Source: Sternotherus odoratus
Taxonomy: Eukaryota; Chordata; Testudines; Kinosternidae
NCBI GenBank assembly: GCA_032164245.1
Contig: JAVMKO010000021.1
Span: 9,182,285-9,246,284, forward strand
DNA: 64,000 nt
Direction of reading: 5' to 3'
The notes under the pieces were generated by a model. It had not been told where the DNA came from and did not search any database. It worked only from the letters and a program-made list of their open reading frames with translations. The translations under genes were made by a program, and so were the position numbers. The first letter of the stretch is position 1. The number at the start of each line of letters is the position of its first letter. This document shows positions 11,575 to 21,160 of the stretch, in pieces.

Positions 11575-12637
11575 TTATTTGGGACCAAGTCGGAGGAGGA
11601 GGGGCAGTCAGTTACTGTGGCTCTCTGGGGAGAGATCTGACTGATACGCAGGAAGCCAGCTCTCAACACAAGGAAGAGACAAAACCCTAGTTTAAGAAGA
11701 GGGGCAAACTATTAAAGACAGAAAGAAAAAGCAAGCAAGCCTCTCCCTCACTTAAATTCCTCCAGATGACAACGGACAATTTATGAACTGCCTGATTTGC
11801 ATCTTGTCGGGACAGTACCCAGAGTACTCTCTACCGTTTAGTCGCTTCCGTGGTCACAGAACCTGACACAGCCACAGAGCCAAAGCCCTGAGATTTTGGA
11901 GACATCCCCCCAAGCCTGAGAAACCTCATCCCATCCCGCCCCCCTAAAAGGTATGGCTGGATCTACGTAAGTCTGTCAGTACCATCTTCAAACTTTTAAT
12001 CTCCTGTCCCTTCCCACACTCCAACCAGCTTCACAGTCTGTTCTTTTGCCAGAAACTACCTATATGCCCCTCAGGACATCCCCATTCCTTTTAAACCTGG
12101 TCAGTATCACTCCTCCTCCTATGGAATATCTCCTGCCTTCTTTAGGCCCTATTTTTGGGGGGGATTGCCAGGAGAAAATTCAACGGACCTGCAATGCCAC
12201 TGTAGCCAGTCCAAGTCCACCAGGCTTTTACCCCTCTGAACTATTTACCCCCTTGCAGTACACCCAGGAAATCAGGATCTGAAAAGAGCCAACAGTTTGT
12301 AAAAATACAGCCCTTCCCCTGCCATGTGAGACTATTGCTTAAGCATGACTTCCTGGTAAAGCAGCAGGCAGTGTAGCAAAGCATACGGATCCAGAAGAGG
12401 GCACTTGCGATATAAAACCGAGTCACCCCTGCTCGAAATGCCAGCCCTCAGCCCCCGTCTCTTCCTGCCTGCCCTACACTACATGCTATCAAGACCTTGA
12501 AGATAACACAGGCTGGTTACAGCATGAGAAGGTGCCTGTGATCTAGCAGATTCCTCCCCCTGAGTCAGCGGAGAGCAATGCACTTCGGATTCTCTCCAGC
12601 CCTCCGGGCGCCAAAGAAGTAGACTCAAGATACTAAC

Positions 12638-12704
12638 CGATGCAGCACATCCGGCACACCAGGTGTGCGTTCAGCTCCCTCTCCCCTCTGTAGATGTGCC
12701 ACAT
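12638..12704 (-). CDS. MACF1: candidate alternative first coding exon of MACF1 (22 codons + 1 nt)
   Basis: On the minus strand an ATG with G at -3 opens 22 codons, MWHIYRGEREL... ending CRMCCI, followed by one G and a GTTAGT donor. An in-frame TGA lies six codons upstream, so this is the first available Met in its frame. The trailing G plus the AT at the start of the 62-nt exon rebuilds the Asp codon of DERDR, giving ...CCI-DERDRVQ in frame. Position (7.2 kb upstream), strand and phase all fit the short isoform-specific first exons typical of the plectin/MACF1/DST family. The two closely spaced cysteines near the end could be lipidated, but that is speculation. I do not recognise the peptide from a described isoform, and a 22-codon ORF with a donor can arise by chance. 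Confidence 0.45.
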
Positions 12705-14998
12705 CTCCAGCGCTGGCTCTCAGCGTCCGCAGAGCGAGGTCCTCAGAGCACCCTGGGGCTTTTGCACTGGCATCCTCCGCAACCGAAACAGGAAAAGTAT
12801 CTTCAAGTCAGGCTTGCGTGTGCTGGCTGGGTCTGTCCCGAGCAAATGTCTCTTCAGGTCTCCGCTGGGGCTCCTCCCACCATTTCCTACCGCCTGCTTC
12901 GAGAGGCAGTTCCCTTTCAGGACATCCTTCCAAAAACCCAGCCAAATGTAAAGGTTCTCCTCACCCCTAGGAGACGAGTGCTCACCTCATCAACCGGAGA
13001 CCCAGTCACTCTTCCAGCCACTCCCAGGGGAAGCACCAAGGCCCAGAAGCAAAGGGGACCGTCTTTAGGTACCCACTGGGCACAAAACCCCAAACAGCCG
13101 CGAGCAGTTCAACTTCCTAGTGATCATTCAGAATCAGCACAGACGTTGCCTAATATCCTGCTGAGCCATGCATTCGGCTAGTCCTCCTCACAGGAGTGGC
13201 AACATCCTCTGTGAAGCATTCACGGTCCCCAGTGTCTTCTCTGAGCCAGACTAGAACCCCTTGCCGAAGGGGGCTTCAATCTATATGAAAATTCAGTGCC
13301 CAGCTCCCTGACTTGTGTGGAAGAAGAGCATCAGACTGACAACAAGGGAAAAGAAAGTTACTCTCCACTCCCAGACTCCTGGGAACATGCAAGAGGCATT
13401 CCCCAAAACAGCACAGCTCCAGGGCATAACAGAAAGGTAGAGAGGGTAGCTCGAAATGCAGGTCACGCTGATTCCAGGTACCAGGGAGGAGACTTTCCAG
13501 TAGATCTGCTTTGTATCTGAAACCCCAACAGGTCCGACTTACCGTCCCGCCGCGCCTGAGAGCAGCACCCTGAATGCAGCAAGGCCCAGAGACTCTGCAC
13601 TAACCCGGCAACCAGACTGGTGGTTTGTTTTTCCAACTTGTTTTCCAGTTCTTGGTTAATTGCACCAGTCTCGCAAACTATGACGCGGGAGAACAATAAA
13701 GGGCTTTTTCATCCACACTGGCCAGCCGGCCGCTTCTTCACAAATGATTTCCCCTGCCTCCAAGTGCCAGAGCTCAGCATCAGACCCCTCTGGCTGAAGG
13801 CTGTGATCCTGCCCACAGCCGCGGGAGAGATAACGGGGCTGCTTTATCGCCGCTTGTTCCTTTCTTCGTCTAAATATAATTCCTCTTCGGACCTCAGGCT
13901 GGTCTGAGCCCTGCCGTCCTCTCCCGAGAGGAAAAGACACTTTGCCCAGGAAGGAGATCCAGCATGCCCCGGGTCAGACCAGAGCAGACAGGGTGAGTTA
14001 CTCCAGACTTTCTCCCCCTGTGGAGTGTTTGCAGGGGGCAGCTTCAGGGACCTTCCCCTGGAGATTTCTGCAGGCGGGGAGCTCCTGGGCTGGTTCTCTC
14101 TTCTCTGGTGCGCTCTCGTAATTTCACACACAAGATTCTTTTGCTGTTTTACCACCTCTGGGTGGTTCTTTCATTCTAATTACAAGACACCTCCCCCCCC
14201 ACGACTACCCCAGGAGCTAATAATAATGCCTGTTCCCTCTTGTTAACCATATTATGTCATTGTAAGCTTATCTCTGGCTGGCTAATCTTTTCCAGAGTCA
14301 CCCTGATAAGCAACCTGTTACAGCTCCGCTCCTCTCAGTTCTCCCAGAGGCTCTCTTGCTGGCTTTCCTCTGGCCATCCCGGCCCCGTTCCCTCGCCAAT
14401 CAACGGCCTTGGCATTCCAGACGAGAATAGCAGACAGGGCAAAGCAAAGCTGCTATTGTCAGCGACCTGGCCGGCGTGCCGGGAAAGGAGGAGAGCAGAA
14501 GATTCCAGCAGCAGAGAAATGTCATACAGGACACCAGTCAGGACCAAGGAAACTAGCGAGACGGATTCTGGCACTGAGTCTAGACTAGTAAACTTCAATA
14601 GTCTTAATTCATCCGGAATATAAGGGTCAAAGGAGGGGTCAGCGGGTAGGGCACCATCCTAGGTCTTGGCAGATGTGGGGTCAAGTCTCTGCTCCACATG
14701 CGACTTTGGCCAAGTCACTCATCCACTCTGTGTCTCAGCTGCACATCGGTAAAAGGGGTAAACAGCACTTCCCCTACCTCACAGGAGTGTGATGTGCACA
14801 GATCCATTCAGAATCAGGAGGCATTCAGATATTGAGATATCAGAGGCCATATAAGTACCCAAGTTAGAGCGAATCCTTAGCACACCACCTGCTCAGCCAG
14901 ATAGGGTCAGACACTCTCGTAAAAACGCCTGTATCCGGTCTCTGCCGAACGCTGGCGAAGCCGCACTGGTGCAGAAAATCTCTTCCAGGTGTAAAAAG
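12705..14998. other. upstream intron / unique sequence
   Basis: No gene recognised. It includes a good GTAAGT donor on the minus strand at about 13550 without a usable ATG, and a MIR-like copy at 14640-14830. A long AT/GC-mixed unique stretch fills the remainder. Confidence 0.5.
14640..14830 (+). repeat. MIR-like SINE
   Basis: GGGGTCAAGTCTCTGCTCCA, CTTTGGCCAAGTCACTCATC, then TCTGTGTCTCAGCTGCACAT and a run matching the MIR 3' half. Confidence 0.75.
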
Positions 14999-15077
14999 AA
15001 CAAGGAGTACTTGTGGCACCTTAGACTAAAATTTATTTGGGCATAAGCTTTCACAGGCTAAAACCCACTTCATCAGA
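14999..15077 (-). mobile_element. Penelope-like 3' tail fragment
   Basis: On the minus strand it reads GCATCTGATGAAGTGGGTTT then TAGCCTGTGAAAGCTTATGC and AAGGTGCCACAAGTACTCC. It carries the CTGATGA...GAAA block discussed under findings and ends against the GGAA microsatellite. Confidence 0.85.
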
Positions 15078-15096
15078 TGCATAAAGTGGGACATAT

Positions 15097-15165
15097 GGAA
15101 GGAAGGAAGGAAGGAAGGAAGGAAGGAAAGAAGGAAGGAAGGAAAGATAGATAGATAGATAGATA
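15097..15165. repeat. (GGAA)n then (GATA)n microsatellite
   Basis: About 12 GGAA units (one GAAA-type interruption) followed by five GATA units, broken by the MITE at 15166-15302, after which TAGATAGA resumes. Confidence 0.95.
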
Positions 15166-15302
15166 CCCTGTTTTCCTGAAAGTAAGACATCCCCCGAAAA
15201 TAAGACGTACTTCCAGTTTTGCCTCTCGCTGTAATATAATGTAATGTAATTTTGGGAGCAAAAATTAATATAAGACACTGTCTTATTTTCGGGGAAACAC
15301 GG
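15166..15302. mobile_element. 137-bp TA-flanked MITE (mariner-like), copy 1
   Basis: Terminal inverted repeats CCCTGTTTTCCTGAAAGTAA and its mate TTATTTTCGGGGAAACACGG, flanked by TA on both sides (15164-15165 and 15303-15304). It inserted into a TA of the GATA microsatellite. A near-identical copy is at 28422-28558. TA duplication and short TIRs point to Tc1/mariner mobilisation. Confidence 0.85.
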
Positions 15303-15404
15303 TAGATAGAAAGAACATAAAAAGATGAAGGTTGCCATACCAACTCTAAGAGGCTAATCAATTAAGGTGAGCTATTATCAACAGAAGAAACAAAACATGG
15401 GCAG

Positions 15405-15555
15405 AGACCCATCCAATGGAGCAGCAGCAAAGTCTGAGAAAGGAAGGCCTGCGGCCCATTCTCCCCACCAGAAGCAATTCGTAACTAGCCTCTTCCAAGC
15501 TGTTGCTCCCCACACTGGCTTTTCCCCATTTGTTTCAGAGAAACGCCTTCCAAGC
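15405..15555. repeat. unclassified 151-bp duplicated segment, copy 1
   Basis: Aligns without gaps to 18092-18242 with about 9 mismatches. It has no terminal repeats or TSD that I can see and matches no family I recognise. Confidence 0.8.
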
Positions 15556-15805
15556 GTGCTCTGATTATTTGTAGTGATAATCAGAATGGCCCACTTCAAA
15601 CAGTTGACAAGAAGGTGTGAGTAACAGTAAGGGGAAACCTAACATGGGGAAACAGATTACAGTTTGTTTGTAACAATCTATAATATAACTGGCTGGCACA
15701 GCTGAGAGCCCACTGTGGACAGAACCCAAGAGAAACCCCTGACAAGAGTCACAGCGGATATCATCTGGGCTAAATGAGCCTCGAGCAACAATTCCAGGAA
15801 ATAAG

Positions 15806-15851
15806 ATGAGGAAGACTTTGCAGCACCTCAGAGACTAACCAGTTTATTTAA
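15806..15851 (-). mobile_element. older Penelope tail, left half
   Basis: AAGACTTTGCAGCACCTCAG AGACTAAC is an inverted PLE tail. Its mirror image, GTTAGTCTCTAAGGTGCTAC AAAATCTTCCTC, lies at about 17015-17047, so the younger insertions landed in an already inverted older copy. Confidence 0.7.
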
Positions 15852-15852
15852 G

Positions 15853-16807
15853 AATCAGGGTGGTAGCCGTGTTAGTCTGGAATAGCAGAGGTAACAAAGT
15901 CCTGTGGCACCTTAAAGACTAACTATAAAGTTTTGAAGCATGAGCTTTCGTGGGCTAATACCCACTTCGTCGGATGCAGGCAGTAGAAGTGTTCACAAAC
16001 AGGCAGTTATAGAAAAGTAGGTAAGAGCCAGGTGGGAGGTGAAAAGGTTAGTCCAATTAAGCTGAGCCAGCTTGTTATCTCCGATCAGGGAGTGTGGATT
16101 ATTCGTCTAGCATTTGAATGGGGTGTGTGGACATGGAGAGATGAGAAACAATGTCTGTAATTAGCCAACCATTGTAGATCCCGGTTCAATCCCAAAGTGT
16201 GTGTGCTGAATTTGCAAATGAATTGAAGCTCTGCAGTCTCTCTTTGCAGTCTGGATCTGAAGTTCCCTTTCTGCAGAATGGTGACCTTTAAATCTGTAAT
16301 AGTGTGTCCAGGCAGGTTGAAGTGTTCCCCTACAGGTTTTTGTATATTGCCATTCCTAATATCTGATTTGTGTGCATTTATCCTTTTTCGTAGGGACTGT
16401 CCAGTTTGGCCGATGTACATAGCAGAGGGACACTGGTGGCATATAATGGCATATATGACATTGGTTGATGTACAGGTGAATGAGCCAGTGATGGTATGAT
16501 TGATCTGGTTAGGTCCTGTGATGGTGTTGCTGGTGTAGATATGTGGGCAGAGTTGGCATCGAGGTTTGTTGCATGGATTGGTTCCTGAGTTGGAGTTATT
16601 GTGGTGCAGTGTGCTGTTGCTGTTGAGAATTTGTTTAAGGTTGGCAGGTTGTCTGTGTGCCAGGACTGGCCTTCCTCCCAAGGCTTTTGAAAGTGAGGGA
16701 TTATTGTCCAGGATGGGTTGTAGGTCACTGATGATGCGTTGCAAAGGTTTTAACTGAGGACTGTAGGTGATGGCCAGTGGTGTTCTGTTGTTTTTTTTCT
16801 TGGGCTT
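15853..16807 (-). mobile_element. Penelope-like element, 5'-truncated, with GIY-YIG domain
   Basis: Minus-strand PLE copy with the complete outer tail (left end AATCAGGGTGGTAGCCGTGT), the 3' UTR, the endonuclease region and a 5' truncation at the KPKKK codons. It is bounded by GTTTATTTAAG at 15842-15852 and again at 16808-16818, read as an 11-bp TSD. Its sequence is almost identical to the 48-52 kb copy, so the insertion is recent. Confidence 0.9.
16085..16744 (-). pseudogene. PLE GIY-YIG endonuclease fragment
   Basis: Open frame of 219 codons covering the C-terminal part of a Penelope-type polyprotein, starting near QRIISDLQPILDNNP. It has the linker cysteines CNKPRCQLC, the GIY-YIG-like core VIYAIIC...MYIGQTGQSLRKRINAHK, and the end ARRIIHTP. 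The reverse transcriptase is missing through 5' truncation, so it cannot be autonomous. It differs from the longer copy at only a few residues (for example WLANYRH here, WLAHYRH there). The first codon of the open stretch is TTG, and the natural start lay upstream. Confidence 0.9.
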
Positions 16808-16818
16808 GTTTATTTAAG

Positions 16819-16990
16819 AATCAGAGAGGTAGCCGTGTTAGTCTGGAATAGCAGAGGTAACAAAGTCCTGTGGCACCTTAAAGACTAACTATAAAGTTTT
16901 GAAGCATAAGCTTTCGTGGGCTAATACCCACTTCGTCGGCTTGCATCCGACGAAGTGGGTATTAGCCCACGAAAGCTTATGCTTCAAAAC
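16819..16990. mobile_element. Penelope tail-only inverted insertion with 95-bp palindrome
   Basis: Begins AATCAGAGAGGTAGCCGTGT (minus-strand tail), runs to CTTCGTCGG, then turns around. The arms 16896-16939 and 16947-16990 are perfect 44-nt reverse complements around the 7-nt spacer CTTGCAT. It is bounded by GTTTATTTAAG at 16808-16818 and 16992-17002. Confidence 0.9.
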
Positions 16991-17002
16991 AGTTTATTTA
17001 AG

Positions 17003-17075
17003 TTAGTTAAATTAGTTAGTCTCTAAGGTGCTACAAAATCTTCCTCGTCTTATTTAAGGATACAGACTATTACGG
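17003..17075 (+). mobile_element. older Penelope tail, right half
   Basis: GTTAGTCTCTAAGGTGCTAC AAAATCTTCC, followed by ACAGACTATTACGGCTGCTA, a diverged GACTAACACGGCTACC tail. Confidence 0.7.
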
Positions 17076-17694
17076 CTGCTAATCTTAATTCCATGAAACA
17101 AATCCATGCTGCTCCATGTCCTAACTGGGCTTGGCTTAGCAGTTTGCGCTGGAAGTCAGAGCCTTTGCGGGACCAAGCATTCCTGTCCTCCTGCTGCCAT
17201 GGTCACCTCCTCTCCGCCGTTTCTACGGCAAATCTCATTCCACCGAGGAAGGTGCTAAAATGAAGATCAAAGACAAGTCAGAGGCGCCATCTGTTCACCT
17301 CTGTAGGCATCATTACTGCTGGCAGCTCTATCTATCACCAGAAGTGACGGAGTTTGGGGCGGGGAGACGATCAACCTTAAGGAAGGCGTTTAGTTCCACT
17401 GTCAGTCACCGATGCAAACCCAGCTAGAGAGAGAACCTGGGCTGTTTAAAATGGAGTTTCTTCGGGAGCAGTGTGGGCAAGCAAGAGGAAAGGTTTCTCC
17501 TCTCTCCCTAGCAATGGAGTCCAGCTGGGAAAGTCAAAGCTAAACTTCCCTCTCCCCCCAGACGAGGGCCCTGCCTTCCAGGTTGGGGTTGGTCTTCTCC
17601 TTACACCACTCCACCTAGACTGAAATGAACAGGGTGAATTCCTTTTCACACCCTTCCCTCATGAACAGAGCCATTTCCAAGTCAAGGTTGTGAC

Positions 17695-17797
17695 GACAGC
17701 CCTACGTGGAGACCAAATCTGTATCCGCATCCGACCCCCGAGCCGCAAAAATGGCCTGCGGATATAAAGCAGATATTGGCGGATTTTCAGGGCTCTA
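17695..17797. mobile_element. 103-bp hAT-like MITE, 8-bp TSD
   Basis: Core has CTGTATCCGCATCCGA and GCGGATATAAAGCAGATATT, and the right end is CAGGGCTCTA. Perfect 8-bp duplication GTTGTGAC at 17687-17694 and 17798-17805. A relative lies at 62279-62380. Confidence 0.85.
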
Positions 17798-18091
17798 GTT
17801 GTGACCAGGTACACAAGGGAGGAGGATTTGACACTGTACTGCACACAGGTTTCCACCTGTCAGATCCTGATCCCGACATTCAGACGTGCTCTGCTCTGTG
17901 GGGGCAGGGGAGGGGAGCGAGCCCAGCATGGACATCACCGACCACATCTCTGTTTCCTAAAGCTGTTTCAACAGGTAGAAGCAGGCCCATTGTATGTCAA
18001 TCATCTGTCACAAGAAGAAGAGCCTAGATCCAGCTGCATTCCCAACACAAAGCCAACCCCCCCCCCCCCCCGGCCCCCCATCCAGGGGCCA

Positions 18092-18242
18092 AGACCCATC
18101 CAATGGAGCAGCAGGAGAGTATGGGAAAGGAAGGCCTGCGGCCCATTCTCCCCACCAGAAGCAATTCATAACCAGCCTCTTCCGAGCTGTTGCTCCCCAC
18201 ACTGGCTTTTCCCCATTTATTTCAGAGAAACACCTTCCAAGC
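18092..18242. repeat. unclassified 151-bp duplicated segment, copy 2
   Basis: Same orientation as 15405-15555, about 94% identical and ungapped. The upstream side is a poly-C tract, unlike copy 1, so the boundary is sharp. Confidence 0.8.
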
Positions 18243-18655
18243 CTGCCGGATTTCACCATTGTCCACATGCCAGCTGTGCTCTCTGGCTTCTTTCAAGTAC
18301 TGATGGCAACCTGAGGAGGAGTCTCGCCTGCCCTGGACAGAGGGGAGCGCAGGGGAGGGGGAGCTCATTTATCAGTCAGGTTAATTTTCAAAATCTAGCC
18401 AGTTTGGAGAAACCCACTGAGCATCTGGGCAGGCCAGCGATTTTACTTAAAGGAGACGTGACCAGGATTTTTAAACGTCAGCTTGCCCTTTTGGGCTTCT
18501 TATCGAGGAGAAAGAAGGCCTGAAATAAACACAGAGGTGCTTCTTTCTAATCTTAAACATATCAGGGACATCAAGTCTGCTCTCCCCTAGCTTTGCTGAA
18601 GCATCTCTCAGAAGCCCAAGGATGGCTACTCAGCAACAACTCCTTATCTGAAGGA

Positions 18656-18856
18656 TCAGAGAGGTTAGCCATGTTAGTCTGGAATTGCAGAAGTGACAAA
18701 GAGTCCTGTGGCACCTTCCTAACTAAAGTATTGAAGCATAAGCTTTCGTGGGCTGATACCCACTTCGTCGGATGCATGCAGCGGGTATTAGCTCATGAAA
18801 GCTGATGCTTCAATACTTTAGTTAGTCTTTAATGTGCCACAGGACTCTTTGCCACT
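18656..18856. mobile_element. Penelope tail-only inverted dimer, 12-bp TSD
   Basis: Minus-oriented tail (GAGAGGTTAGCCATGTTAGT ... CTTCGTCGGATGCATGCAG) joined to a plus-oriented tail (GGGTATTAGCTCATGAAAGC ... GTGCCACAGGACTCTTTG). Flanked by TTATCTGAAGGA at 18644-18655 and 18857-18868. Arms differ at several sites, so it is older than the 16.9-kb example. Confidence 0.9.
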
Positions 18857-18868
18857 TTATCTGAAGGA

Positions 18869-20210
18869 GTGGCTTGTCGACCAACTTCAGTGACCCAAGG
18901 AAGTTTTTCTTAAATAAGTGTTGATAAAACAAAAAAAGTCAAACATCTGACTAAAAATCCCATCTCCTCTTAATTGCTCAGGTTTTGCTCTGATCCTCAT
19001 TTCACTAATTCTCCAGTCACCATATTCCTTAGGCTAGAGGATTTGAATTACTAAAGTAAAAAACAAGCAAGAAGAAGAAATACTTTGGGGGAAAAACTCC
19101 ACTGCCTTTCTGTATAAAATTATTTTAAAAGGGCATACATTCATTTTTGCAGGTCACCTTTTGTATACCTTTTAATTGTTCTGGAATATGGGGGAAATGG
19201 CTCGGGAATACAGGGGTGATTAAAATCTGTGTTTGCTATTAATTTGAACGGTGGCACAAACACCACTGAAAGCAGAGAGCTAAATGAAGTGGATACAGAG
19301 TTTAGAAATATGGATGGGAAATAACATGATTCAACCTGGAAAAATGCATGTAAACTCAAATTGGTGGAAAATCAACCAGAGAGACAGGACTTGGAAGGCG
19401 TGTACAATAATCATATGGCAGAGGATGTAAACGCAACTGAGGAGTTTATTTATACCAGGTAAGCTACTATGAGATTACCCTGATCTTCCTGTATGCTTGG
19501 AAGGGAGCGAGTCTGCAATGTGCAGAGCTAGGGGAGGATAAGACATGCGCTATACCAAAGAGGAATTCCTAATATAAAGGAAAATAAGGATCAGATAGGG
19601 TTCACTTTCTCCATCACCTACAGTGCAACAGTTTTTAAAGAGGAGGGATAGGTTCCTCCGATACACCAAAGATCAGAGGTTGCCAAGTTATGGGATCTGG
19701 GAGACTGGGAACAGACAGTATCTCTAAAGAAATTAAATCCACACGTGGTGTGGAGACAAACATACTGCCGAGCAAATCTGTCTGAGGCAGCTTTGACATT
19801 GAAGAGATTAAGTGGGGAAGGGTGACTGGGTAACTAGAGACATTACAGTTAATGCTCTGTTTAGAGGTGTATAGTGTACAAAAGATGCATAACAGCATCT
19901 TTACCCCCATTAAATTCACCCCAAGGAGTCCAAACCAATCTATATGGTGTTTCCCCTCTGATGCCTTAGGAGCCAGTATCTTCACCCATCTGATTTGGGA
20001 AACGGCTTTTTAGGTTTAATTTTTGGAAGAAAGAAATACTCTGAGATGTGATGAGAAATTTAAACGGACACAGAGCAAAGCTGAAGGAGCTAAAGTGGGG
20101 GGTGGGACATGGGAGACTGAGATATGGACTGGAGGGGAGAGAAAACAGAAAACATCCAGAAGGAAAGAGACTGGGCTGGAGTGAAAATGACAGTGTGGAA
20201 GTGCAAGATG
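18869..20210. other. unique intronic sequence
   Basis: AT-richer stretch without recognised repeats, exons or RNA genes. Confidence 0.5.
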
Positions 20211-20214
20211 GGAT

Positions 20215-20425
20215 AATATTTAGCACTTCTCTAAGGCTTTACATCTTCAAAGGGCTTGATCATCAGCTGATGAATCCTCATGGCTCTATGACTTGGGCAC
20301 ATATAATCCCTATTTTGGGAAATTGAGGCAGACAGCCTCAAAACTGCACAGTGAGTCAGTGGCAGAACACAGATTCGAAATCAGGAGTCCTGCCAGATCC
20401 GTGTGTCTGCCACAGGACTGTGCTC
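20215..20425 (-). repeat. MIR-like SINE
   Basis: GGGAAATTGAGGCAGACAGC, GCACAGTGAGTCAGTGGCAG and GAAATCAGGAGTCCTGCC are antisense MIR blocks. Confidence 0.75.
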
Positions 20426-20480
20426 TGTCTGTATGTTCTGACAAACGTAGATTTTATTGTAACGAAGGGCTCTGGAATGG

Positions 20481-21155
20481 TGTCACGGAGCGCCCGGGGG
20501 GATGGTCTGGAACTGCTCCCTACGAAGCCAGTCAGGACTCTGGGGGAAGCTTCCTCTCTGTGAACAGCCCGTCTCCAAGGCTAGGAGCTTCACAGGTTAC
20601 AGCTTCCACCTTCCTGGGTCTGACCTCAAAGCATTTAGCACCTTCTGCCCCTCCGTGTGCTTCCCCCAGCGAGCCCGCCCAGGTGGGGTTCTGGGGAAGC
20701 CCGTGGATCCTGCCCCCCAATTCCAATCAGACGTGACTCTCAGCCAGCCAGTAAAACAGAGGTTTATTAGATGACAGGAACATAATCTAGGTAGAGCGAA
20801 CGCGACCCCTCCGCTGGGTCCATTTTGGGGGCCAAAGGGCCAGGCAGAGCCTGCCTGTAGCTCTTTGCCTGCTCCCAGCCAGATCCAAACTGAAAACTCA
20901 CTCCCTAGCCCCTCCCCTGCTTTCCTTTGTCTCTTTCCCCGGCCAGGAGATCAGCTGACCTTTTTGTTCTCACCTTCCAGCTAACTGACACCTTGGGGGG
21001 GGGGGGGGGGAAGAGCCAGGCCCCAAGACAGGGCATCGGCTACTTGCCTACGCTGTCTCTCTGCACCAACTACACACCCTTATGCCTCCACATAGACATT
21101 CAAGAAATGCACAGGGGAAACTGAGGCACCCACCCAGTATTCCAACTCTGTCACA
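20481..21155 (-). mobile_element. solo LTR, family A, 5-bp TSD AATGG
   Basis: Minus orientation: starts TGTGACAGAGTTGGAATACT and ends CGGGCGCTCCGTGACA. AATGG at 20476-20480 and 21156-21160 forms a perfect 5-bp TSD. The reverse of AATAAACCTCTGTTTTACTG at about 20750-20768 supplies the polyadenylation signal (R/U5 border). A poly-G run interrupts it at about 20996-21011. No internal retroviral genes remain, so this is a recombination-derived solo LTR of an endogenous retrovirus. Confidence 0.9.
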
Positions 21156-21160
21156 AATGG

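Larger units (their letters stand above)
5427..12637 (-). other. intron upstream of the MACF1 62-nt exon
   Basis: Inferred intron between the candidate first exon at 12638-12704 and the 62-nt exon. It holds a GC-rich minisatellite, hAT and MITE debris, CR1 and Penelope tails, a MIR copy and an LTR. About 6500-7200 and 10540-12600 contain nothing else I can name, apart from a partial Penelope tail at 11505-11574. Confidence 0.55.

Noticed and set aside
13520..13711. Possible further MACF1 first exon on the minus strand, with a strong donor (GACG then GTAAGT) in phase 1
   Set aside because: The frame from the upstream TGA (13709-13711) to the donor has no ATG; the only start-like codon is TTG, and no good acceptor makes it an internal exon. 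It might still be an untranslated exon.
15097..15361. Minus-strand frames rich in SFLPSFLPS and LSIYLS
   Set aside because: They are translations of GGAA and GATA microsatellites.
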